Positions 36,706-48,672 of a DNA stretch of 64,000 nt are shown in pieces. Made by a program: the position numbers and the translations under genes. The DNA comes from Protonemura montana (lineage: Eukaryota > Arthropoda > Insecta > Plecoptera > Nemouridae): positions 29,037,633-29,101,632 of the forward strand of contig OX387602.1 in the NCBI GenBank assembly GCA_947568835.1, read 5' to 3'. Under the pieces are notes generated by a model. It did not search any database and had not been told where the DNA came from. It worked only from the letters and a program-made list of their open reading frames with translations. The first letter of the stretch is position 1; the number at the start of each line of letters is the position of its first letter.

Positions 36706-39007
36706 AAATAACGCACAAAAGACCTTCATTTGTGCGAACCTAAAAGATTATTCTAAATTTATCTATATTTTCAGTACTAGTACTTATTAAGTTTTAAATG
36801 TGTGTTAATAAAAGGCAACTGTAAGCGTCATCCCGACCCGTTTAAAATCAGAGCTGAGACTATGACCAAACCTGTGTAAACCAAATGCCCTGATTACGAC
36901 CCGCGTTTCCATCTAGTACGACTTGATATTACGCTTGCACGACTGCGAAATGAGAGTGAGCTGGAAATAACACAACGCGTTGCCTCATGACTCACCCCTA
37001 TTTCCTCGGTCTAGCATGTTAATCTCCGACCCGACACCTACAGCAAATAGCCAATGATTCTAGCGCACATTATTTTCAACCAATTACGTTTCCATGCCAC
37101 GGGCAGCGCATCTTTGGCCGCTGCTCAAAGCATACCTACCTACCCGACGCATTTTCAAAACGCGAGTCATTCGCGAAATCGCAACAATACAGGCGGGTGT
37201 TCACTGAAATATTGATGTTTAATGTTCAGAAATGTTCTAAGAAACGGGGTCTCTGACAATTGACTAACTTGCCACGCGCGGTTGCCCATAGGACGCCGTG
37301 GTTCTCGGTGTCATGGCAGTAATGATTGATAGCTGTCAGGCCAGGGTCACTCTTGGAGTCTGGCTTGATGACAGATCTCAATGCTTTCGCTGATGTTAAG
37401 GGACTTGAGGTCATAACATTTGGTTTGCGCCATCGCTATTGCTAAATGTTCCACTGAGCAAACGAGTATAGGTATAGTTGCTATCCAATAACTCTTGCTG
37501 CCGACTTAAAAAAAAGAAAACATTTCAAAAAATGTAATAATTATGACTCAAAACATTGATAAATGATCACCAGTCGTTGGGAATTGGCATTAATGAAGGT
37601 AATCTGAGTGTAAACAGGTCTCAAAGGCGAGAAATAATTGAATCAAATTTCTAGAGTTGTAGACATTGAGAAAACGGCAACTCCACCTAATAACAACTAC
37701 CACTTTGTCATTAGAATAGTCGACCGGGCGGTACTTTTCGCGAAGACAGTTCAGCAGCGCTGGTACTTTGCCTCAACCTATACACCCAGGGCATTACGTA
37801 ACTGTTCAAGACATCGTTGCTCTGTTGCGGGTGGCGTCCCCGTTAGTTGCCTGGCAAACCAACCGGTCGGCTAACAATAGCCGCGACCAGCCTCCACACG
37901 GCGCCCGGGAATAAACCGTCGGCGTCGCGACGTATTCTTAGCCGTCGCTTCCATTCACCGCGCGCTGTACGTGCTGACGCGAACCGTGCTACGAGATGCC
38001 GTCAGTCTCGCTTCATCGCCTAGCATTGGTCTTTCCACCACGGGATATTTCAATTGTCCTAACATTAGAAAAATATAAATGAGATTTTATTGGTGAAGGA
38101 AAATTTGTTTCAAAATCAGATTTCATCAAATTCCTAGCTATACAAAATTATCTTCTTCAGAATAACCTTAGCTAAGGGATTTGTCTTGCATAGGACCCAC
38201 ATAGGCGAAGGCCAACACTTTTGGGAAGTCATATAGGGACAAATAGCTGATTTTCACGCGGTTTGCTGAGATTTTGAGTCAAATTAAATGTCTAAAAATG
38301 CTAGTACCTATCTCCACCGCTTCTTAATTTAATAAAGTCATTTTGCTGAAATGGTACGGATGATATCAATTCACAAATGAGTGTACATGATAATGAGTTC
38401 AGTTTCTTTATGGGGATTTAAGAATGCGCGTAATGGGCTGCAAACAAGCTTGCAATGATGAGAAGTAACGAGCACCATTGTAATTCAGGATCTTCTTTCA
38501 ACACCTGCTTTGAGAATTGTGTTTTATTTGTGAAAAACTGGTGAAAACATGGCCACTAGCCTCGAAAATCCCACCAGCAGTAAGTGCTTGTATCAGCCTG
38601 CAATAGGTTATCAGCACACGTCTCCCAAGTTCAAAGAACATGCGTCCCATGACCCTGACAAGGAGCCAGCGGTCGCGGCGCGCGGCGTCGGTCCACACTT
38701 GACCGGCGTCGAGGGCTTCCGGTGCCGTGCAAGATGGCGCCTAATTTCCGGCACGGGAAAATGTAGGCGCGTTGAGGCTGTTTGCGATCACCGCTCTGTT
38801 GTTTTCGGCGGCGAGTCCTTTGACTCGTTTGTTGTCACGAGGAACGGTGTCATCCTGTCCGAGAGGTTTGATTGGACGGAAGCTTACTGAGCTGTGAAGA
38901 CTTCCTTATGCATCAAGTCGAACTTAAAGTGCTTTTTTGTAAAATCTTTGTTTCTGATCGCTCACTCCTGGCGGCACAATCTGAAATTCTCATACCTGTT
39001 TGGCTGT

Positions 39008-39180
39008 TTGAAACACCGGTATTCAGAGATTATAGAAGTTAAGCAACACTGTGCTGCGTCAGGTATTGGAAAGGTAACCATGAAACGGCTTGGAATGTTA
39101 AAAAAAACACCGGTCTTCGTGAGATCAGTTAAGCAATAATACGCTGAGTCAGGCATTGGATGGGCAACCATGATATTCAC
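39008..39180 (+). repeat. Two tandem 5S rRNA-like SINE heads
   Basis: The first head is about 39008-39084 (GAAACACCGGTATTCAGAGA, GAAGTTAAGCAACACTGTGC, GGTAACCATGAAA). The second is about 39106-39174 (AACACCGGTCTTCGTGAGAT, GTTAAGCAATAATACGCTGA, GATGGGCAACCATGA). The two differ at many positions, so they are two insertions or an old dimer rather than a recent local duplication. No body follows either. Confidence 0.65.
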
Positions 39181-41741
39181 AATATGTTTTTTGCTTTTTT
39201 GTTGTTTTTTTTTTTAAGAGAAAAACCAACAATTTTTTTTTCAATTCCTTCTTAAAAGAATGTTTCAGCGAGCTATTTTGAATTTGTAAAACACCACGTG
39301 ACATAACTTCATTAGCAGCTAAACATGTTTGGTGGCTCCGCTCGTAGGGGTTGCCCTCACCTCATCGACCACGTGCTTAAGGTCGGCGATGACGACTGTC
39401 CGGGGGTCGAAACCAGAGCGATGCGAGCTCACCTGTCGTCCGCCTGACAGGTGTGCCAATCAACTCGACCCGACGTGATTGACAGGCACACTGGTTTGTC
39501 ACAATGCGCTGTCATCGACCGCCACTTGTTACGTCGTTTTTTAGACGTTTTTTTTGTTACCCAACCCTGTCCTCGCGCAGCGAGCTGATAAAAAGTCGAT
39601 CAAAACAGGGGACATTTATTATTTAGGGGTTGGGGACAATTGTTTATGAAGTATCTGCAATCACTTTACATAAACACGTCGTGCCTATCACTCGACGACG
39701 CATTGTCACGCTATAATCGAACAGAGAAGTGGGGCTTACGCCCGCGTGGACGGTCCCCGTATATCTAGATGGATAATCGGGTTGTCTTGGAGCTACAGAA
39801 AGAGAGTGACATGGCATTCTTGACCGCTCGGTCGATCGATTGGCCACGGCCTCTAGGGTCAGCTTCCTGTCGGACAGGGTCGCGGTGAAACGTAAACACA
39901 GCCACGTATCCTGCCTTCTTAACTGCAAGGTCCTTTGCCGGGAATGCTGCAGTCTTTCGGTCTCAGTTTATGTTCAGAGTCGATAGCGTCTAGCGTAGCA
40001 GAGGTCGGCGATGTTTGTGGCCACCAATCGCACATTGGTCGCGAGTGAACGAGTGGAATTTACTAGGTGCTCATGATTGAACTCGTTATACGGTTCTGGT
40101 TCCGGTTCCAGTCCAAAGAAATTGTTTTCAAAATGTACAAATTCCACGGTGCCAAATTTTCCGCACTGTACGGGTTACAATTTCGGTTATGATTGCGATT
40201 TGCAAACGGTGCCAAACGATTCCTAGTTTTCGTTCTTATTCCAGCTGTTGAACGTTTCCGATATTCGTGACGCTCTTCAGATTTCGAGCAACGAGTGCTT
40301 TACTCATTACGTAATTACGCCCAGACGCCCGCCCAACCCCGAGTATTCCACGACTCCATGGAGAGTTTGTTGACAGAGCTTTATTGAAATGAAAAAAAAA
40401 AACGCTTTTCATAAATCAGAGACTCGTCTGAAATCCGCGCGTCGTCCTCAAGTCGTCGCGTGACTTAGCTGTCATTCACCGTAGACGACTGCACGAGGAG
40501 CTATTGACACGCAGGTGAACGCTATTGTGCGAATAAACACGCACACCGTTTTGTTTCTATGCGTGGCGCGTGAGCCATTGTGTCTATGAGCGCCCATCGT
40601 GTCCCTAGAGGGGGGTGCGTCGTGGGTTTGTCGTACACGACGGCGGCCAAGGGTGTGTTTCCTGAATGACATGGCGGGTGCAGTTTGAACAGGAGAGAAG
40701 GTCGCATTCTAATCTGGGGACGTGGAGTCGATACTTCTGCAACGTGCAACGGAGGGGACAGATATGAGTTGAATCATTTATCTTTCTGTACTGAAAAACT
40801 CGCGGTGCCGAGTGGAAAATTGAAAGAAATTAGTGCGCAGAGAGTAGATGCCATTTAAAACGTTTCAATTATGCATTGGAATATAAGCTTGGTGAACGTT
40901 ACCATAGAATTGCCACTCTAGTCGCTCGCGAGGGCGTATGCCTGCAGTAACTAATAGTATTATTAAAACATCTTACCATGGAAGGGTACAAAAAACTCCA
41001 TAAAGAATAGAAAAACATGTTTCATCGGGGACATTTCTTTCCGCTGCAGCCAAACTTAGCGTCGAGGGTTGATAATGTGTTGTCTGGTGCTAGCACTTGT
41101 TTTACATGAGACTGTACATGAGACTTTCCTGGGTACACCGTTTGTACATTGGTTCCACAGAGATATGGAGAGAGAGAGAAAGAGCTTGCAAGATATCAGT
41201 CGTCAACTCTCTGTGTTCCGTTTCAGTTTTGACTCCCGTCCAAAAAGCGCGGACTCCAAAGTAAATAATTTAAAATTGTTATATTCAAGCTGGACATGTA
41301 TGTGTAATCCAATTTCCTCTCCGGGTATGAGAATAATTCATATTTCATTGGCGGCTGCCGGCCACGGACATTTGGCCTCGGTGTCAGACGCCCAGCGTCT
41401 CTTTGACGACGCCGTCGACCTCCGCGCGACGGTAGCCCCCATGGAGGCGCTGGCTGACTCTTTCTGCGGGCAGCAAGCCGATCGCGTTTCACGCCGTCCG
41501 CACGCATCGAGTCGGGGTGGCTTTTGCGTAGACGCATCCACGCACTTGTGCACTCACCCGTGCGATTAATTGCGTAATTACCTGTGCGTACATGCACGGG
41601 ACGGGAGAATTAAATTGCCCGGAGTTTGTAATGAAAAGTAGGATTTGTCATAATTCCAGAGATTATATTAGTATCTCATTGAGTGGCATATGTCATTTGG
41701 TACAAATGCGTATAGATTCGAGTCAGCCCGCGAACTGGAGC

Positions 41742-41874
41742 GCTGGGCAGCGCTCTGGCTGGGCAGCGCTCTGGCTGGGCAGCGCTCTGGCTGGGCAGCG
41801 CTCTGGCTGGGCAGCGCTCTGGCTGGGCAGCGCTCTGGCTGGGCAGCGCTCTGGCTGGGCAGCGCTCTGGCTGG
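41742..41874. repeat. 16-bp tandem repeat, about 8.3 copies
   Basis: The unit GCTGGGCAGCGCTCTG starts at 41742 and recurs every 16 bp through 41869 with no visible substitution, followed by a partial unit. Because 16 is not a multiple of 3 and the unit has no in-phase stop, several frames on both strands stay open and produce repetitive spurious peptides. The perfect identity suggests recent expansion. Confidence 0.95.
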
Positions 41875-42726
41875 CTTCTGTTTTATTATATTTGGAGAGG
41901 AAGGCAGGACACACTGGTGACATGAAATATGCGCTCAATGTCAGTTTCGTTCTTTTGATTTGGCCAAATGCAATGCAGCCATAGCAGCAGCTATGCTGGC
42001 TGCCCACTTTATCAATTCCGAAATGATATTTATAACCGGCGACATGGGTTTTTGAATCGAGTATACTTTATGCATTATCCACACGCGACATTCGTGCAGT
42101 TGTTTTGATTAGCATTTAAAGCCCCGAAAGAGTTTTGAAAATGTCCAAACGAATTTGAATTAAATGGACACGGTGCCCGCCCATGCCTACCCATACATGC
42201 CGTCCGTACCTATATGCATGGCTCGGTGGCAGGTTAAAAGCATTAATCAATTCGCATGTTAATTCTTTTGTATACAAGGACGGTAATGTATACAGCATGT
42301 CAATCAATGTTAGGTACTAATTAAACATGAACAGAATGTCAGAAACATTCATTTTTTGCTGATGAAATCTTTTATTGTGAGGAAAAAAGTAAATACATTT
42401 CCATCAGATATGTTATTGGCCATCGTTGTGTTTTTTTAGGTACACAAAACGATTTGCCTGGCATTAAAACTTCAAACAATTTGTATGAAAAACCGTATTG
42501 ACAAAAAAATAATCGAGCCGCCGACAGGTCACTCGAATGTACCTCTTTCAATCGGACGTTTGGGAGGTTCTCTGCAGAGAGAAAATCAACCACTTCGCTT
42601 CCAATGGTCGGCAACGGGGATAAAACTCCGCAATCGCTTAATCCAAATTGTTTGTTTTTGTGTTTTTGAGATTTACCTTCTTTCGGGTATTTAACCTTTT
42701 TGAGTCGCAATAAAGATCTCGATAAC

Positions 42727-42759
42727 GTCTCAATAAAGTCTCAATGAAGTCTCAATAAA
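42727..42759 (+). repeat. 11-bp tandem repeat carrying AATAAA motifs
   Basis: Units GTCTCAATAAA, GTCTCAATGAA and GTCTCAATAAA, with a related GTCGCAATAAA just upstream at about 42704. This clusters several poly(A)-signal hexamers, but no plus-strand coding exon ends nearby, so a functional 3' end is not supported. Confidence 0.6.
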
Positions 42760-43149
42760 ATATCTATAAACATCCAACATGGTTTCTCACGATCAAGTGT
42801 GTCTACGCATGGCATTCCTAAAAGACATCTTAGCCAAGAAGAATGCGTCCTCGTGGGTGACGAACCAACAAGATTCTCCTGAATCCGAGACGTCCTCTGA
42901 GGTGGCCGCCGTACACACCAACCGGTACCACTTAGAGGTCGAGGGGCGTGGTTCGCGTCCGCCGCGGGGCTCAAGACACACTGCTCCAGTGTCGACGCTG
43001 ACCGGAAGCCCTCCGGAGGTTCTCACGGCGGCCGGCGCTCGTTAGAATCCCATCATCTTCTCGACCGGTAGCCATCGTGCACCGTGTGGTCGGTGTTGTC
43101 GCGAGTTACCGCCGAGGCGCGGGCCTTGCAGCGATTGAGAGCTACGCTG

Positions 43150-43210
43150 CACAAGTTAGTATAGCTAAGCAGCGCTGAGATGTGTCAGATCTTGAATGGG
43201 TGACCCACGG
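43150..43210 (+). repeat. Diverged 5S rRNA-like SINE head fragment
   Basis: TATAGCTAAGCAGCGCTGAG and CTTGAATGGGTGACCCACG resemble the 5S internal promoter in order and spacing. No body was recognised. Confidence 0.45.
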
Positions 43211-46200
43211 GGGGTTCTAGCTGGGAGGGAGTCGGGATAGACACACAATAATATTGAAGATAAACCAGTGCTTGGTGGAGCAGGTTCGTTTTCTCTTCAC
43301 TCGTGTCCTATCTTTTACCGCTTCTATTTGGTATGGTCAGGAATCACCCTAACAGTACTCCGTATATGTTTAACAGTCACAGGTTGCAGTGCCCTTGCAC
43401 ACTTGCAAGATTATTTGGGCACTTGACGAATACAAAACTTTTCTTCTTAGAACTGGAAGAATATTTACCACTAGCCTGCCATGTAGTCGTTAGCGGTCGA
43501 TAGTTTTCTCGGGTAGTTTGCATGTAAAGAGTGAGAGAGCATTGACGTGGCTAACAATAAAGGCTTTCCAAAGCAATCTACTCGGCCCCACAAGCCTAAT
43601 GTGCGTCGCGTTTTGTGTTTTTTGTAAGCGACCCATTCGATGTGTGTGTGTGTACGCACGCGTATCGGTGTGTGTGTGTGCGGGCGCCACTCGCAGGATC
43701 CCGACACCTGGGTCGTGGGTTCGCAGCCCGAGCGACATGCGCCGTTAACCCCGCGTTAGGCGCGCAATAAAGATGCAAATTCATTTCGCCATTTGCAATA
43801 TGTTGGCCGCCGCGGTGTGTGTGCCAACACGCGGATACAATATGACTTTTGTCTGGAGAGTGCGCTTGGAAAAGTGGAAAATAGTGGGAAATTATCCTCG
43901 CGGAAAATGCTTATATATGCAGCTTTGTTCGCGCTGTGCTCTCGTACTTGATACACAAAAGTCTGCAAATTTAGCAGATTCTGAATAATTGAGATTGGTG
44001 TGGCGCCTCGCAGGACTTTCAAGGATTTGGCGCCAAGGATTTGCCGCAGAGTTGGCTGAATGTATATAGACAGAAGTAATGCTCGAGGCTAAAACTCTGG
44101 TTCTAATGACTCGCCGAACGTGGGACAGGGCAGTCACAAGTTATTTGGGGAGAAAAACATTTTTGGTACAATGAATGCAAAGATGCACCGGGGCCGTCAG
44201 TGCGTAATCCGACATATGTCCGCCTCAATCAGTAGGGCGCAAGGACCATTTCAGTTTTGCACTGCTGAGCCTAGAAATACAGGTATTTGCTATTTTAAAA
44301 ATGTTTCCCACCGTTTTTCGAGCATGTTCTCCGAAAAAACGAGACTGCATCGGCTTTGGCAGGGGGCGTTTCAACATGGTAATGTGCTGGCTACGGGCTA
44401 AAGAATAACAATCAGAGCGGGGGACACGATCCTATCCGGGATTTTTTTTAGAACCCCCATGACCACAGACGAAAAAAACGATGGGTTGACGACCTGCTAT
44501 AAATTTATACCAAAGACAAAAATGTGATTCACCTGACAGTTATTTATGGTGCAATACGGATTAAATTCAAAATAATTATCCTTGGTGATCATCTTGTCTT
44601 GAAGAAATAACTTCTCACACAAGATCCTAAAAATATTTGATCTCAGGACATTGATTGCGAGATAGCAGAAGCTGTTTTGAGTGGCAAACCAATTGGTGCT
44701 GTGGGAACTAGTTTACAAAATCACATTACAAAGTATTTGCCCCATAAAGAGAAGACACGGGGGGGTATTGAGTTGTTGATTGACATCGAAACCTGTACGC
44801 AATTCACGATACTGGCGATGCAATTTGCTTCCTTCTTGCTAATTCGTGAACATTGCCGATCACCATTTCTCAGAGCAATTAAGTCATGCTAAAAAAAAAA
44901 ACCAATCCGGTTTATCAAGACGCTAGAAGCACGTGGACTACCGTGTGTCCTAGCGAACCTACCGAGGACTTGAAACACTTATTCTTAGATGGGACCGTAT
45001 TTCAGAGTCAAGTTCATATCTTACTCTTGGCAGCTGTAAGACTCTACGGAGACCACAGAAACCTTCGAATACTGGCGACCTCTTGAAGGGGATGAAAAAC
45101 GACAAAACTGCCACAAGCGCTCTCACCATGAACGTACTGCCAAGTCCCAAAAAAATTAAACTAAGTGACTCATAGGCGCTGGCTTGGATTTTTGACCGTC
45201 GAACTTTGTCAAAAATGAGCTTGGTTGGTAGCCAACCGCAGCTACAACGTCGATGGGAAACGCAAGGGAAGGCGTTAAACGCTCGCGCTGCCAGTGCATT
45301 AGGGTGGTGGTAGTGTGGCGTATGTGGGGGTAGTAGAAGTGATGTGGCAGCTGAGGGGGGGCAAGTTATACCACGAACCAATGCGCTAATTTGAAGATAT
45401 TACCTAATTCAGAAAAGTTACACTTTTTTTGTTGCACACCGACACTGCCTAATGGTTCGTATTTCACTGCGGGCGGGACAAGGTCTATTTCATTCGCATG
45501 ATTTGCGGGCATGTTTTATGGGAGCTGCTATTGCTGATGACAACTTATGGGGAACGTATCAGCGGAGCGTGATTTTTAAAATAACTCATTCACTCATCAT
45601 GATGGTCATGATGGTGTTGATGGTCTTTTCAAAAGAGAGACACAACATTTTGCTGCACGTCACAATTTGTCCAGGCAATCTCATCTTTGCTAATCACCCA
45701 AAATGAGTCGTCTCGGTGGTGACTAGACGCCAGAAGGCGTCTCGACGCCAGACAGGAGCGTCGTCACAACTGAAAGGCGCGGCGCCGATAACGACATGTG
45801 AAACGCTGCTGGGTGATCGGACTCTGCCTCCCGGCAGGTCGGTGGGCCGCGATTAGCACTGTCCAATTACCGCGGTCGCCTCGTGGGGCTAATGCGGGGC
45901 CAATTTGGGGATAATTTCGGGCTGATCACCCTTTTGGTCGCTACTGAAGTCGACCGGTGAAAATTGACGCATGACATTGACCTTGCCCCGAGGGACGTGG
46001 GATATTGATATGCAGGTGATTTTAATAATTATATAGACGTTACTTGGTGTTCTCACTTCACGTTGTATGGCCGGAGAGAAAACGAGGAAACCTTGCGATG
46101 TGTTTCCTTTACAAATAGAATTAGCCTTGCGATTGAACTGATTAAAATGTGCAAATTTTTCCAACAGTAATTGGTGGTGAGGTTAACTTAATACTCTAGC

Positions 46201-46228
46201 ACCTTTTTGACAGGATTGACAATGTGTG

Positions 46229-46300
46229 AGCACCCACCCGACGTGTCTTTTCAGTGCGTTGTTGCTTAACTTCGGCGACCTTGCAGGCACGTGTCTATCC
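46229..46300 (-). repeat. 5S rRNA-like SINE head fragment
   Basis: On the minus strand GGTCGCCGAAGTTAAGCAAC is followed by a degenerate box C (GTCGGGTGGGTGCTC). No body was recognised on either side. Confidence 0.55.
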
Positions 46301-48586
46301 AAAGTTCCACGAACGGTTGAAAATACGAACAATTGAGCTGGTGATTTCGCGCGAACGCTTCCAGAAAACTCTGAAAGGAAATTCAAGAAATCAAAAGGAA
46401 AGGAAAATATTCTAAAGCCGTATTCGATTGCAAAACAAGCTCGGGATCGCAATAAAGAAAATAAATTTGACGTCGGGACGCTGACTTTGGGTAGAAGAAG
46501 AGGTGAGAGGGAAGGTCCTTGAAACCCCACGCGTGCGGCCAAAGTAACGTCGCAAATAAATAAAGAAACACACACACAGACATCAAGAAGATTTGCTTCT
46601 TTTGGTATTCGAAAGTTGATGCTAATTGCCACAAGTACAGCATCTATATAGAAATTGGCGCTAATCCCCTTGAAAAGAGTTCAATAACAAGCAACACCAC
46701 GGGTATTGTCCTATGATTTGTACTTGACCCATAATGGGACATGCAAGGGGGTAGCAAGGTTCAGTATACGTCTACACCAACGCATATAACTTAACACACC
46801 GACATAGCCACTATAAACAGGGGTATGGCCCATGTGCATGCTATGAATGTGCTGTTGTGTGTGCTAGACGGTCACAGCACATCGTTTAATGATGCTTTAT
46901 GCACACACACACACAACTCGTTCCACGGCACGCCAAGCGCGGCACTTTGTATTATTCAGCGGGAACGGTAGCAAACATTACCAAGCGTGTACTAGGGGGG
47001 GGCGTGCGGATCGTTAGGGCGCAGGTTTGCCGATCACCCTGTAGACGGACGTTGTGTCGGGAATGTAGCAAGATACCAGAGGTTTTGTAGGAAATTTACC
47101 GATTTTAACCCGGGACAGAAAGGGTGGGCGCCCATATAGATTCTTCCACCATGTCCGTGGAAAATGGAAATACCATTGGTATATCTTATAAATAACAAGG
47201 AAACTAACCAAAGGTTAGCTAAATGTAAACAAGGACGACATCTTTACTATTAAGCTACTGGAAACGGTAACTTTCAGCTAAGAAAAAAAAAATATTTTGG
47301 AAATATTTTTTTCCACAAGCTAAAAAAACCTTTAAATAATATTTGGCGCATAAAACTTTTCAAGTTTTTATATTATTTGATATTATAATCGTGCCCCTTT
47401 ATGGATTGAAGCTAACAGGTCATTAAATAAATAAATATATGTATATATATGTTAGTCGGCACGTGTTATTTTGGCGACATGGGTATAGCAAAATTGGGGA
47501 AAAAGTGACAAAATCGGTAGTCTCGTGTATTCTTCCCATGCCGTCATGCCCGCACATTTCAAAATACATATAACAAGATTGGTCTGCCAAGCGCACAAGA
47601 ATATTTAAACCTGGAGGGCTTTATAAAGGTAAAAAGCACCCTAACCGGAACACCGTGCAGTTTTGCAATATTTAAGAAAGTAATGTCGAGCTTTTAGCTC
47701 TTGAAAGAAGAGTACTTTTAAGTGTTCATTTTTAACCGCGTATTAGCACTGGCTAACTGCCTTTTTATGGGCTAAAATGATCAACGGTCGAGAATATGCC
47801 AGGGACTGAGAGCGGGTTGGAGTTTGAAAGTGCCATCGTGGGTGCAGGTTCATCAAGTGTTGCATGCAGAGATCACAAGGGACTCTTTATTTTAGCCTCA
47901 TATCAAATAGTTAATTCCTTTTTACTACATTCTTAAGCCCAGAGTTAGTTGCTGAATCGCAGAAACAGGAAGCGTATTTTATTACAGATTGATCTTACAC
48001 AGATTAACGTATATATTTGTTTCTTGTATACATGAAGGTAAGCATAATTGTGTATCCAAAAAATATGTCAACTCTCCTTTCCACAGAGCAATCAGACAGC
48101 CAAATGATAAGAGATTATCACAAGCATAGGTAACTTTAATGTCCCGTAGCTTCAATCTTTTTAAAAGTGAAGCTAGATGTGAGACCAATCAGGTGTCAAG
48201 CACTGTTTGGGGAACATTTTTCCAACGGTACATAAGAATAAAGTGAACAGTTTTAACTACAATAACTTCATCCTCGTTTAATTTACTGTATTCCACTGTA
48301 ATTCCACTGTAACAAAGATATGTCTTTGGACAAAGACAGCACAGCGGAACGTCGCGAATCCGAGCCGCGGATATAAATCTAATTTTTATGTGGCCACCGC
48401 CAGCGCAGAATGCATCGCAAACCTAGCCGATACGGAATCTCCTCCCGGAAATTGAAAGATAAATTTCACTTAGGCGCGAGCGCGCTCTCTCTCGTCCACT
48501 TGACCCTGGATGTACTCACTTATATTTTCGTGCGCAAAATAACGGCCGGCGCGGTTTGTCTTGCGCATTCTGAGAGCGCCAGTAAA

Positions 48587-48672
48587 TCTTCGACGAGAGA
48601 TTCGCCTCGCCGGGATACGAACCCGCGGCCCCCGAGACAGACGCAGGAGGAACGCGCTCACCGAACACCCCC
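48587..48672 (-). repeat. tRNA-like sequence, probable SINE head or tRNA pseudogene
   Basis: On the minus strand there is an A-box-like GTTCGGTGAGCGCG and, about 35 nt on, a strong T arm (CGGG-TTCGTAT-CCCG). The anticodon arm does not form cleanly and no acceptor stem closes it, so it is not a working tRNA gene. Confidence 0.4.

Noticed and set aside
43690-43750. B-box-like GGGTTCGCAGCCC
   Set aside because: Only the T-arm motif is present; the upstream part does not form a D arm.
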